Assembly: GCA_934462945.1 (NCBI GenBank)
Contig: CAKSJF010000065.1
Span: 1 to 12,931 of the forward strand
From: an uncultured Clostridia bacterium
GTDB lineage: Bacteria; Bacillota; Clostridia; UBA1381
DNA: 12,931 nucleotides
Direction of reading: 5' to 3'
The notes beneath the pieces were generated by a model. It made no database searches, was not told where the DNA came from, and worked only from the letters and a program-made list of their open reading frames with translations. Every line of letters begins with the position of its first letter. Position 1 is the first letter of the stretch. A program made the position numbers and the translations under genes. Positions 6,994-12,808 of the stretch are shown one piece after another.

Positions 6994-7836
6994 TCAAATA
7001 GTATACGCATTTTTCCCATCCTCAAACCCCCGGCGATACTCCCTGGGGGATATTCCTATCTGCCGCTTAAAGGTTTTCATAAAATGCAGTTCGTCCCGGA
7101 ATCCCACCGAATAAGCAATTTCCTTTACACTCATCTGCGTTTTTTCAAGCATGCGGCACGCCTCGGCAATTCGTATTTTTATCAAATGCTGCATCATCGG
7201 CTTTCCGGTTTCCTGTTTCATCAGCCTGCAAAGATAGGAATGACTGATCCGAAATGCCCGGCAGATTTCTTCTGCGCAAAGCCGCGGATTCTGATAATGG
7301 CGGTGCAGATAGGAAATCACCGTGCCGGAAAAGCTTTCCGGGGTTGTTTCCTCTCCAGTGCTGTTCTGCCCCAGCACCGCGTAAAATGCAGACAGCGCGT
7401 CGTAATAGCCTGCTGTTTTTTCATCCATTTTCCGCATCAGTCTGCACACCGTCTCCACCGTTTCCCCACTTCCCGGAATAACCGGCGTATCTGCGGAAAA
7501 CCCCATCATCCGTCCATAAGCGCCGGCGTGAACGCCGGTTAATTCAAACCAGACATACCGCCAGAGATCATCCCGGTTCGGATAGTACAAAATCGGCAGT
7601 TCGGGCGGCAGAAAAAACAGATCTCCTGCCTTTGCCGAACAGCTGACCTCCCCCAATTTTACCGTTCCGCTCCCAGCTAAAATTACATGCAGCGTGTAAA
7701 ATTTCTGAATCCGAAACGTTCGGTAAGGCATAATAAACCGAAAATTGTCATACCCGATTGCCTGGATAAAAAAATCCTTTTCCAGTGATTCCCGAAAACC
7801 ATAAAATAGGCTATGAATCTCCTCAAATTCCTGCAT
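6994..7836 (-). CDS. AraC-family transcriptional regulator (AraC1)
   Basis: A 280-residue regulator. The N-terminal half (about 20-110) is a cupin-like ligand-binding domain with GSGTVKLGE and AGDLFFLPPELP. The C-terminal ~100 residues hold two helix-turn-helix motifs: AEEICRAFRISHSYLCRLMKQ and VKEIAYSVGFRDELHFMKTFKR, then the family ending GISPREYR. The start at 7836 follows GGGGGG at 8-nt spacing. The upstream ATG at 7890 falls inside the -35 box and is rejected. It sits first in an operon with the bile salt hydrolase (14-nt gap) and is divergent from the GH109-like gene. Direct repeats at 7897-7928 are its likely binding sites, so it probably controls both directions. The inducer is unknown; a bile acid or glycoside is plausible. 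Confidence 0.93.
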   Translation of the reverse strand: MQEFEEIHSLFYGFRESLEKDFFIQAIGYDNFRFIMPYRTFRIQKFYTLHVILAGSGTVKLGEVSCSAKAGDLFFLPPELPILYYPNRDDLWRYVWFELTGVHAGAYGRMMGFSADTPVIPGSGETVETVCRLMRKMDEKTAGYYDALSAFYAVLGQNSTGEETTPESFSGTVISYLHRHYQNPRLCAEEICRAFRISHSYLCRLMKQETGKPMMQHLIKIRIAEACRMLEKTQMSVKEIAYSVGFRDELHFMKTFKRQIGISPREYRRGFEDGKNAYTI

Positions 7837-7861
7837 TCTGCTCACCCCCCTGTTTTCTCCT

Positions 7862-7890
7862 ATTATACGCACTTTTTTCCCCTGTGTCAA
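7862..7890 (-). promoter_or_regulatory. Full-consensus sigma-A promoter of the AraC1-bsh operon
   Basis: Read on the minus strand, the sequence is TTGACA (7885-7890), exactly 17 bp, then TATAAT (7862-7867). All twelve consensus bases match. Transcription would start near 7855, leaving a leader of about 20 nt before the AraC1 ATG. This promoter should be strong without activation. Confidence 0.9.
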
Positions 7891-7896
7891 GAAAAA

Positions 7897-7928
7897 GGAT
7901 AAAAAAAGACAGTATTCGGATAAGAAAA
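7897..7928. promoter_or_regulatory. Direct repeats spaced 21 bp, likely AraC1 sites
   Basis: GGATAAAAAAA (7897-7907) and GGATAAGAAAA (7918-7928) match at 10 of 11 positions, with start-to-start spacing of 21 bp, two helical turns. They lie just upstream of the AraC1 promoter on one side. On the other they lie about 40-50 bp before the predicted start of the GH109-like gene. This is the typical layout of an AraC-type activator next to a weak promoter. Assignment to AraC1 is inference from position and spacing. Confidence 0.5.
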
Positions 7929-7932
7929 TCCA

Positions 7933-7961
7933 TATACAACCGACCTCACTTATGATATGAT
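7933..7961 (+). promoter_or_regulatory. Weak sigma-A promoter of the GH109-like gene
   Basis: TATACA (7933-7938, 4 of 6 consensus bases), 17 bp, then TATGAT (7956-7961, 5 of 6). An overlapping TATGAT at 7951-7956 is an alternative -10. The predicted start is near 7968. The poor -35 next to the 21-bp repeats fits an activator-dependent promoter. Confidence 0.55.
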
Positions 7962-7989
7962 AAAGAAAAAACAGAAAGGATGAATTTCA

Positions 7990-9195
7990 ATGAAAGAAAT
8001 CAGAGTTGCCGTGGTTGGACTTGGTCTGCGCGGAAAGGACAACACAAAATGTATTTTAAACGTTCCCGGCGTCCGGGTTACCGCCGTTTGTGACGTTTAC
8101 GAGGATCGGTGTCTGGAGGGGGTCAAAGTTGTAACCGATAAGGGCTTTCCTGCACCGGAATACAGCTGCGATTACCATGATGTAATCACAAGAGAGGATG
8201 TAGACGCTGTTCTTGTATTCTCCAGCTGGGAGTCTCATGTGACGGTTGCGATTGACGCGATGAAGGCAGGAAAAGCAGTCGGCATGGAGGTTGGCGCAGC
8301 AGAAAGCGTAGAGGAATGCTGGGATTTGGTACATACCTGGGAGGAAACCCAAGTTCCCTTTATGTTCTTGGAAAACTGCTGCTACGGAAAAAATGAAATG
8401 ATGATCCGGAATATCGTCCGCGACGGACTATTCGGCGAAATTGTGCACTGCCACGGCGCTTATGCGCATGATTTGCGCGAGGAAGTCTCCACCGGAAGAG
8501 AAAAACGGCACTATCGCTTAAATCATTATCTGCATGAAAACCGTGAAAACTATCCGACCCACGAATTAGGTCCGATTGCAAAAATACTGGATATTAACCG
8601 CGGAAACCGCATGGTTCGCTTGGTATCAATGTCCTCCAAATCAGCCGGTTTAAAGCAGTATATTAATGACCGCAAGGACACCTTTGAAAACAAAGATCTG
8701 ATCGGAAAGGATTTTGCGCAGGGCGATATTGTGAACACGCTGATCATTTGCGAAAACGGTGAAACCATTTCTCTGACACTGGATACCACCCTGCCGCGCA
8801 CCTATAGCCGCGAATTTACCGTCCGCGGAACAAAAGGAATGTACGAGGAAAACGAAAACTTCATCTTTATGGACGGCGAATCGGAGTTTATGCCGATCAT
8901 CGAAAACTGCAACAACGCGAAAGAATACGAAGAAAAATATCTTCCGGACTGCTGGAAAAACATGACCAAGGAGCAGGAGGAGCTTGGACATGGCGGTATG
9001 GATTACTTTGATTTCTGTGCATTCTTTGACGCACTGCAAAATAATAAGCCAATGCCGATTGATGTTTATGATGCGGCAAGCTGGATTTGCATTAGCCCTC
9101 TGACCGCGGAATCCATTAAAAACGGTAATGTCCCGGTTGAAATTCCGGACTTCACCAATGGAGCATGGAAAACACGTCCGCGTCTTGATGTATAA
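7990..9195 (+). CDS. Gfo/Idh/MocA-family protein resembling GH109 NAD-dependent glycosidase
   Basis: A 401-residue protein with an N-terminal Rossmann NAD(P) domain (VVGLGLRG, residues 8-15) and a C-terminal oxidoreductase-type alpha/beta domain. Several segments recall glycoside hydrolase family 109 (alpha-N-acetylgalactosaminidase type), which uses tightly bound NAD+ for an oxidation-elimination hydrolysis: LENCCY near 127-132, GLFGEIVHCHGAYAHDLR near 146-163, NYPTHELGP near 187-195, INRGNR near 202-207, GDIVNTLI near 245 and PRTYSREF near 266. Characterised GH109 enzymes are usually secreted and longer; this one has no signal peptide, so it would act on imported sugars. AGAAAGGA about 9 nt upstream supports the start. 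It is divergent from AraC1 and probably activated by it. A plain sugar dehydrogenase is the alternative. Confidence 0.85.
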   Translation: MKEIRVAVVGLGLRGKDNTKCILNVPGVRVTAVCDVYEDRCLEGVKVVTDKGFPAPEYSCDYHDVITREDVDAVLVFSSWESHVTVAIDAMKAGKAVGMEVGAAESVEECWDLVHTWEETQVPFMFLENCCYGKNEMMIRNIVRDGLFGEIVHCHGAYAHDLREEVSTGREKRHYRLNHYLHENRENYPTHELGPIAKILDINRGNRMVRLVSMSSKSAGLKQYINDRKDTFENKDLIGKDFAQGDIVNTLIICENGETISLTLDTTLPRTYSREFTVRGTKGMYEENENFIFMDGESEFMPIIENCNNAKEYEEKYLPDCWKNMTKEQEELGHGGMDYFDFCAFFDALQNNKPMPIDVYDAASWICISPLTAESIKNGNVPVEIPDFTNGAWKTRPRLDV

Positions 9196-9229
9196 TCGCT
9201 GTTCAAAAACACAGAGACCAAAACATGAA

Positions 9230-10078
9230 TTAAAATCGGCAGGAACCTGTATACTCCCGGGTTTCTGCCGATTTCTCATTTTGGAACGATCCGGTTTTTT
9301 TGTATTCTGTTCTGAATTTTGAGGGTGCAGCTCCGTATTCCTTATGAAATTTCATCGAAAAATAGTTGCTGTCATGAAAACCGCATAAAAAGGCAATTTC
9401 TAAAATGCTTTTGTCCGGTTCGCTCGCAAGCAGCCGATCCGCCTCGCGCAGACGCATCATATTGACATATTCGTTAAAGCCAAAGCCGGTTTGCTTTTTA
9501 AAGCAGCGTGACAAATGCTCCGGACTCACACCGAATTGCCGTGCTGTTCCGGCAAGAGAAATATCTGACCGGAAATGTTCCCGGAGATAGCGCGTAATTT
9601 CCTCCACCATCGTTTTTTTGACACCCTCCCCCGGCACATAGGTGCGCGCAATCAAAACAAACAGCGCATTGGTGCAGCACCTTAGCATAACATCCGAAAA
9701 TGCATCCCGGTGGATATACTCTCTTTCAATTCGTTTCAACAGAGAATATACCTCCCTCTCGCTGTCAGAACACCGGTAAAACCGCATTTGATCAAAGGAA
9801 ATCCCCTCCGGAATATAGTCGTCAGAGCAATTAATCAGCATTCTGGTATGCGGTTCATCCGGATAAACTGCATTATGAATCATTCCGGCAGGAATCAAAA
9901 CAATATCACGCGGTGTCAATTCGTAGAGCTGATCTTCAATAAAATAACTACACCGACCGCTTTCCAGATAATAAAGTTCGAACAAATTATGATAGTGCCG
10001 GGCAGTATGCACCACATCCCGAACTGCCTGTGAACCAAAATGAAACGTTTGGTTTTTCTCAAATTTCACAAAATCCAC
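9230..10078 (-). CDS. AraC-family transcriptional regulator (AraC2)
   Basis: A 282-residue regulator starting at a GTG codon at 10078. GGAGGTG (10086-10092) stands 7 nt upstream. The longer reading from an ATG at 10129 would run through the -35 and -10 boxes and is rejected. The N-terminal cupin domain shows HYHNLFELYYLESG near residues 28-41 and TPRDIVLIPAGMIH near 55-68. The C-terminal DNA-binding domain contains LAGTARQFGVSPEHLSRCFKK and ILEIAFLCGFHDSNYFSMKF, then the APSKFR ending. The final 14 residues are encoded by the terminator hairpin and look non-functional. It is divergent from uxaC and likely controls it and itself through the 31-bp-spaced repeats at 10116-10161. The ligand is probably a uronic acid or a derivative; this is inference. 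Confidence 0.93.
   Translation of the reverse strand: MDFVKFEKNQTFHFGSQAVRDVVHTARHYHNLFELYYLESGRCSYFIEDQLYELTPRDIVLIPAGMIHNAVYPDEPHTRMLINCSDDYIPEGISFDQMRFYRCSDSEREVYSLLKRIEREYIHRDAFSDVMLRCCTNALFVLIARTYVPGEGVKKTMVEEITRYLREHFRSDISLAGTARQFGVSPEHLSRCFKKQTGFGFNEYVNMMRLREADRLLASEPDKSILEIAFLCGFHDSNYFSMKFHKEYGAAPSKFRTEYKKTGSFQNEKSAETREYTGSCRF
9233..9274. terminator. Terminator hairpin lying inside the 3' end of araC2
   Basis: Fifteen-nucleotide arms (9233-9247 and 9260-9274, one G-T mismatch) surround a 12-nt loop. On the minus strand the stem ends directly before the AraC2 stop codon (9230-9232), which itself sits in a TTTTAATT run. The hairpin therefore codes for the last 14 residues of AraC2. In the plus direction the run after the stem is ATTTCTCATTTT, so it may also end the GH109-like transcript. 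Confidence 0.85.
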
Positions 10079-10100
10079 GCTTCCACACCTCCATAACAAG

Positions 10101-10129
10101 ACTATAACATAAGAGATCAAAAAAATCAA
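10101..10129 (-). promoter_or_regulatory. Sigma-A promoter of araC2
   Basis: On the minus strand, TTGATT (10124-10129), 17 bp, then TATAGT (10101-10106). Transcription would start near 10095, leaving a short leader of under 20 nt. The -35 box lies within the first direct repeat (10116-10130), which suggests that the regulator bound there represses its own gene. Confidence 0.7.
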
Positions 10130-10161
10130 GAATATTTTTTTCTTTTATCAAAATAATCAAG
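10116..10161. promoter_or_regulatory. Direct repeats spaced 31 bp, likely AraC2 sites
   Basis: ATCAAAAAAATCAAG (10116-10130) and ATCAAAATAATCAAG (10147-10161) match at 14 of 15 positions. Their start-to-start distance is 31 bp, close to three helical turns. The first covers the araC2 -35. The second lies just upstream of, and overlapping, the -35 region of the proposed uxaC promoter. The region is AT-rich, which raises the chance of coincidental similarity. Confidence 0.5.
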
Positions 10162-10177
10162 GAAAATATAAATTAAT

Positions 10178-10186
10178 TGATATAAA
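10178..10186 (+). promoter_or_regulatory. Possible extended -10 promoter of uxaC
   Basis: TG-A-TATAAA (10178-10186) fits an extended -10 element (TGnTATAAT) with one mismatch. No acceptable -35 lies 17 bp upstream; that position is taken by the second AraC2 repeat. Transcription would start near 10193, about 49 nt before the ATG. A 6-bp dyad, ATTGAT and ATCAAT (10176-10202), spans the same stretch. An alternative is TTGTAA (10193) with TATATA (10215). Confidence 0.4.
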
Positions 10187-10241
10187 ATAGCATTGTAATC
10201 AATAAAAAAAGCCGTATATAAGCGGCGGAACGGAGATTTTT

Positions 10242-11483
10242 ATGACATTTATCACAGAAGATTTTATGCTGAAAAACGAAACTGCAAAAATGCTGTATCA
10301 CAAATATGCGGAGAATATGCCGATCATCGACTACCATTGTCACCTTTCCCCGAAGCTGATTGCAGAAAACTACAGGTTCAAAAACGCATACGACCTGTTT
10401 CTGAGCGGCGATCACTATAAATGGCGGCTGATGCGCACAGCAGGCATCCGCGAGGAACTGATCACCGGCAGTGCGGATGATTTTGAAAAATGGAATGCCT
10501 TTGCCGGCTGCGTGCCTATGATGATCGGCAATCCGATGTACCATTGGACGCACCTGGAATTGAAACGGTACTTTGGGATTGATACACTGCTTTCCTCAGA
10601 AACCGCAAAGGAAATCTGGGATCAGATCAACCGCTGTCTTGCCCAGGAAGAGTACCGCGTCCAGGGGTTGATTGCTATGTCGAATGTGGAGATCATCTGC
10701 ACAACCGACAAGCCGGGCGATGCGCTCAATTACCATCAGACAATCAGAGAAACTGCGGATTTTCAAACGAAGGTACTTCCGGCATTCCGCCCCGATCTGG
10801 ACAGCATTCCAGATGATATTACCGCAAAAATGGACTATTTCCACCAAAACGGCTGCCGTCTGTCCGATCACGCCGTAGACAAAATGGATGATGATGTGAT
10901 TGAAAAGCTGGTTTTTCTCGGCAGGGAATATGCCAAGCGCGGCTGGGTGATGCAGCTGCATATCGGTGCACTGCGCAACAACAATACCAGAATGTACGAA
11001 ACACTCGGCGCAGACACCGGATTTGATTCAATTAACGATTTCCGGGTGGCAGAAGGACTTTCCCGGCTGATGGATACACTCGAAAAAGAGGATTTACTGC
11101 CAAAAATGATTCTGTACACTTTGAATCCTAAAGATAATTATGTACTGGCAACAATGCTTGGGAATTTCCAGAAAGCGCCGGCAGCAGGAAAAATACAGTT
11201 TGGTTCTGGCTGGTGGTTTAATGACCAACGCGACGGTATGGAAGGACAGATGAAAGCGCTGGCTAATCTGGGTCTGCTATCAGAATTTGTCGGCATGCTG
11301 ACCGATAGCAGAAGCTTTGTTTCCTATACGCGCCATGAATATTTCCGCCGCATCCTGTGCAACCTGATCGGAAAATGGGTAGAAAACGGAGAATATCCAA
11401 ACGACGAAAAACAGCTCGAAAAAATCGTCCAGAAAATTTGCTATCATAACGCAAGGGAATATTTTCAATTTGACAAGGTTTGA
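10242..11483 (+). CDS. uxaC: Uronate (glucuronate/galacturonate) isomerase, compact form
   Basis: UxaC converts D-glucuronate to D-fructuronate and D-galacturonate to D-tagaturonate, the first cytoplasmic step of hexuronate breakdown. This is a metal-dependent amidohydrolase-fold enzyme of 413 residues. Conserved positions seen: H32 and H34 in DYHCH, GDHYKWR near 56-62, NPMYHWTHLEL near 97-107, H210 in LSDHAVD, H240 in QLHIGALRNNN, FGSGWWFND near 320-328, and D355 in LTDSRSF. It ends with the expected YTRHEYFRR and CYHNAREYF segments. E. coli UxaC is about 470 residues; the missing ~55 fall in two places, between RPDL and SDH, and between SDHAVD and VFLG. The frame is intact and both ends are complete, so it is a shortened variant rather than a broken gene. 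CGGAG about 7 nt upstream supports the start. Confidence 0.95.
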   Translation: MTFITEDFMLKNETAKMLYHKYAENMPIIDYHCHLSPKLIAENYRFKNAYDLFLSGDHYKWRLMRTAGIREELITGSADDFEKWNAFAGCVPMMIGNPMYHWTHLELKRYFGIDTLLSSETAKEIWDQINRCLAQEEYRVQGLIAMSNVEIICTTDKPGDALNYHQTIRETADFQTKVLPAFRPDLDSIPDDITAKMDYFHQNGCRLSDHAVDKMDDDVIEKLVFLGREYAKRGWVMQLHIGALRNNNTRMYETLGADTGFDSINDFRVAEGLSRLMDTLEKEDLLPKMILYTLNPKDNYVLATMLGNFQKAPAAGKIQFGSGWWFNDQRDGMEGQMKALANLGLLSEFVGMLTDSRSFVSYTRHEYFRRILCNLIGKWVENGEYPNDEKQLEKIVQKICYHNAREYFQFDKV

Positions 11484-11493
11484 TCAAATTACA

Positions 11494-11530
11494 AAAAGGA
11501 CATGCTTCAAAATCAAAAGCATGTCCTTTT
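11494..11530. terminator. Bidirectional terminator between uxaC and spo0A
   Basis: Perfect 14-bp arms, AAAAGGACATGCTT (11494-11507) and its complement (11517-11530), with a 9-nt loop. The arms themselves supply a T-run in both directions (CCTTTTC in plus, CCTTTTTG in minus). It lies between two convergent stop codons, so it serves both genes. Confidence 0.93.
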
Positions 11531-11542
11531 CGTGTGAGAATA

Positions 11543-12319
11543 TTATTTTTGGCTCAAGCGGATCTGGTCAGCAACCATGGCGATAAATTCTGAATTGGTT
11601 GGTTTGCCTTTTCCTGTATCAATGGTATATCCGAAGATATCGTTCAGCATTTCCGGCTTTCCGCGGCTCCAGGCAACCTCAATCGAATGACGGATGGCAC
11701 GTTCTACCCGGGAGGAGGTTGTGCCATACTGTTTGGCAATTGTGGGATAAAGCTGCTTTGTGATATAATTTAAAAGATCCATATCCTCAATCACCATCAG
11801 AATAGCTGTGCGTATGTACTGATACCCCTTAATATGTGCCGGAACACCTAACTCATGAATGTATTTGGTAACAACGCATTCAATATCCGGATTTGATACT
11901 GTGCGTACCTCTGCTGCCGTTGCTTCAGCTGGCGCGGACGGAAGCTCCACCAGGGAACGGATCGTATCCAGAATCGCAGCATTCGACTGCGGTTTCAGCA
12001 AAAAATATGCCGCACCGAGACTGGTGGCAGAATCAATCACTCGTTCACTCGAAGTCACCGACATTGCAATATACTCCGGTATCTTTTCCAGCTTTGTTTC
12101 GGACAGACGCTTTAGCACTGCCAGTCCGTCACGCTTGGGCATGACTACATCAATCAAAGCAACGTCCGGCTTTGTCTCCACAATCATTCCATACGCTTCT
12201 TCCCCGTCATAAGCGACTCCTGCCACTTCAATTCCCGGCTGAACCCTCAAAAATTCAGCTAAATTGTTTGCAAAGACTTTGTTATCGTCTGCGATTAATA
12301 CCAATATGCTTTTCTGCAT
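11543..12319 (-). CDS. spo0A: Spo0A, sporulation response regulator
   Basis: The master regulator of sporulation entry, phosphorylated through a phosphorelay or directly by orphan kinases. It has 258 residues from the chosen start. The receiver domain carries the acidic pair D11-D12, the phospho-acceptor D57 (ALIDVVMP), S87 in place of the usual Thr, and K109 (LLKP). A ~35-residue linker rich in Ala, Pro and Glu follows. The C-terminal Spo0A-specific DNA-binding domain is highly conserved (GVPAHIKGYQYIR near 158-170, SRVERAIRHSIEVAWSRG near 203-220, KPTNSEFIAMVAD near 239-251). Two ATGs (12325 and 12319) follow GAGGGGGG. The second gives better spacing and the usual distance to the ADDN motif. 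An ORF start at 12436 is upstream of the promoter's -10. The usual partner spoIVB is not next to it. Confidence 0.97.
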   Translation of the reverse strand: MQKSILVLIADDNKVFANNLAEFLRVQPGIEVAGVAYDGEEAYGMIVETKPDVALIDVVMPKRDGLAVLKRLSETKLEKIPEYIAMSVTSSERVIDSATSLGAAYFLLKPQSNAAILDTIRSLVELPSAPAEATAAEVRTVSNPDIECVVTKYIHELGVPAHIKGYQYIRTAILMVIEDMDLLNYITKQLYPTIAKQYGTTSSRVERAIRHSIEVAWSRGKPEMLNDIFGYTIDTGKGKPTNSEFIAMVADQIRLSQK

Positions 12320-12426
12320 ATTCATTTCCCCCCTCAAAAAATTATTTATTGTAAGAAAGGTATCGCGAAAAGAATGATCATCTGACGCAATGTCACATTC
12401 AAGTGCAACTTTTCCTAACATGTTAT

Positions 12427-12455
12427 ATAATACCATACTTTAAAACAAAAGTCAA
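12427..12455 (-). promoter_or_regulatory. Sigma-A promoter of spo0A
   Basis: On the minus strand, TTGACT (12450-12455), 17 bp, then TATTAT (12427-12432): five of six matches in each box. The transcript would start near 12420, giving a leader of about 100 nt before the spo0A start. I found no well-spaced sigma-H promoter in the same stretch, though Bacillus spo0A has both types. Confidence 0.8.
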
Positions 12456-12498
12456 CAGCATTTATTCATTTTTTTTCAATTCAGAACTATGCTGAATG

Positions 12499-12645
12499 TT
12501 TCGTTATAAAATTGTGCATTTTAACGATTTTATAAAATATTCTCAAAATATTTTTGTCACAAAAGATGATGTTTTGCAAAATAATGTCGTACAGGTATAA
12601 TCAGCAAAAAGATAAAACAGGATGAAAATAGATTTTGTTACGAAA
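12499..12645. repeat. Three copies of an imperfect 13-bp palindrome upstream of spo0A
   Basis: TTTTGTCACAAAA (12552-12564) is a perfect odd palindrome. TTTTGTTACGAAA (12633-12645) differs from it at two positions. TTTCGTTATAAAA (12499-12511) is close to the reverse complement of the second, with two mismatches. All lie in the gene-free region upstream of the spo0A promoter. They may be sites for one dimeric regulator. The high AT content makes chance similarity possible. Confidence 0.35.
12574..12601 (+). promoter_or_regulatory. Orphan plus-strand promoter
   Basis: TTGCAA (12574-12579), 16 bp, then a perfect TATAAT (12596-12601). No recognised gene lies downstream on this strand; transcription would run from about 12608 toward the rpsI terminator. 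A 21-codon reading frame at 12622-12687 follows but lacks a well-spaced ribosome binding site. Confidence 0.45.
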
Positions 12646-12763
12646 GTGCAGCAGCTTCACATGGAGAATGAGTCGGACATATTATAAAAAATGATTTAAA
12701 AATTAAATTTGAGGCTTCACCAAAATCAGCTTGATTCCTAAACTCCTGCACAGCAAAAAAAGG

Positions 12764-12792
12764 AACCCCACAGCTATCGTGGCTGTGGGGTT
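12764..12792 (-). terminator. Intrinsic terminator of rpsI
   Basis: An 11-bp perfect stem (AACCCCACAGC at 12764-12774 with its complement at 12782-12792) has a 7-nt loop. In the minus direction it is followed by CC and a run of seven T (complement of 12754-12761 region). It stands 17 nt after the rpsI stop codon. In the plus direction only three T follow, so it is mainly a minus-strand terminator. Confidence 0.93.
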
Positions 12793-12808
12793 TGATAGAT
12801 AAAACAAA

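Larger units (their letters stand above)
12437..12763. other. Gene-poor AT-rich region between spo0A and rpsI
   Basis: Apart from the spo0A promoter, the three palindromes and the orphan plus-strand promoter, I see no convincing gene here. The longest plausible small frame is 12622-12687 (21 codons, starting MKIDFVTKVQQL). Nothing tRNA-like or riboswitch-like is recognisable by eye. Confidence 0.5.

Noticed and set aside
7522..7545. Strong small hairpin (CCGGCGT and ACGCCGG) inside araC1
   Set aside because: It lies in the middle of a conserved reading frame with no T-run, so it is most likely a coding coincidence.
7837..7890. Longer AraC1 start at 7890
   Set aside because: The ATG falls inside the -35 box of a full-consensus promoter that starts transcription downstream of it.
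8650..9279. A 209-codon minus-strand open frame antisense to the GH109-like gene
   Set aside because: It lies almost wholly opposite a well-supported gene, has no recognisable domain or ribosome binding site, and its composition is that of a reverse-frame shadow.
10079..10129. Longer AraC2 start at 10129 with a hydrophobic N-terminus that could look like a signal peptide
   Set aside because: The stretch contains the promoter boxes; GTG at 10078 has GGAGGTG at ideal spacing and begins where AraC homology begins.
10211..10226. GCCG...CGGC stem in the uxaC leader as a possible riboswitch or attenuator
   Set aside because: Only four base pairs can form; this is too weak to support an RNA element.
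10173..10553. Minus-strand open frame of 126 codons over the start of uxaC
   Set aside because: It is antisense to uxaC codons, lacks any family motif and would run into the regulatory region.
12392..12418. Possible sigma-H promoter (AGGAAAA then GAAT on the minus strand) before spo0A
   Set aside because: The gap between the two boxes is only 9 nt, too short for the sigma-H pattern, and it lies downstream of the predicted sigma-A start.
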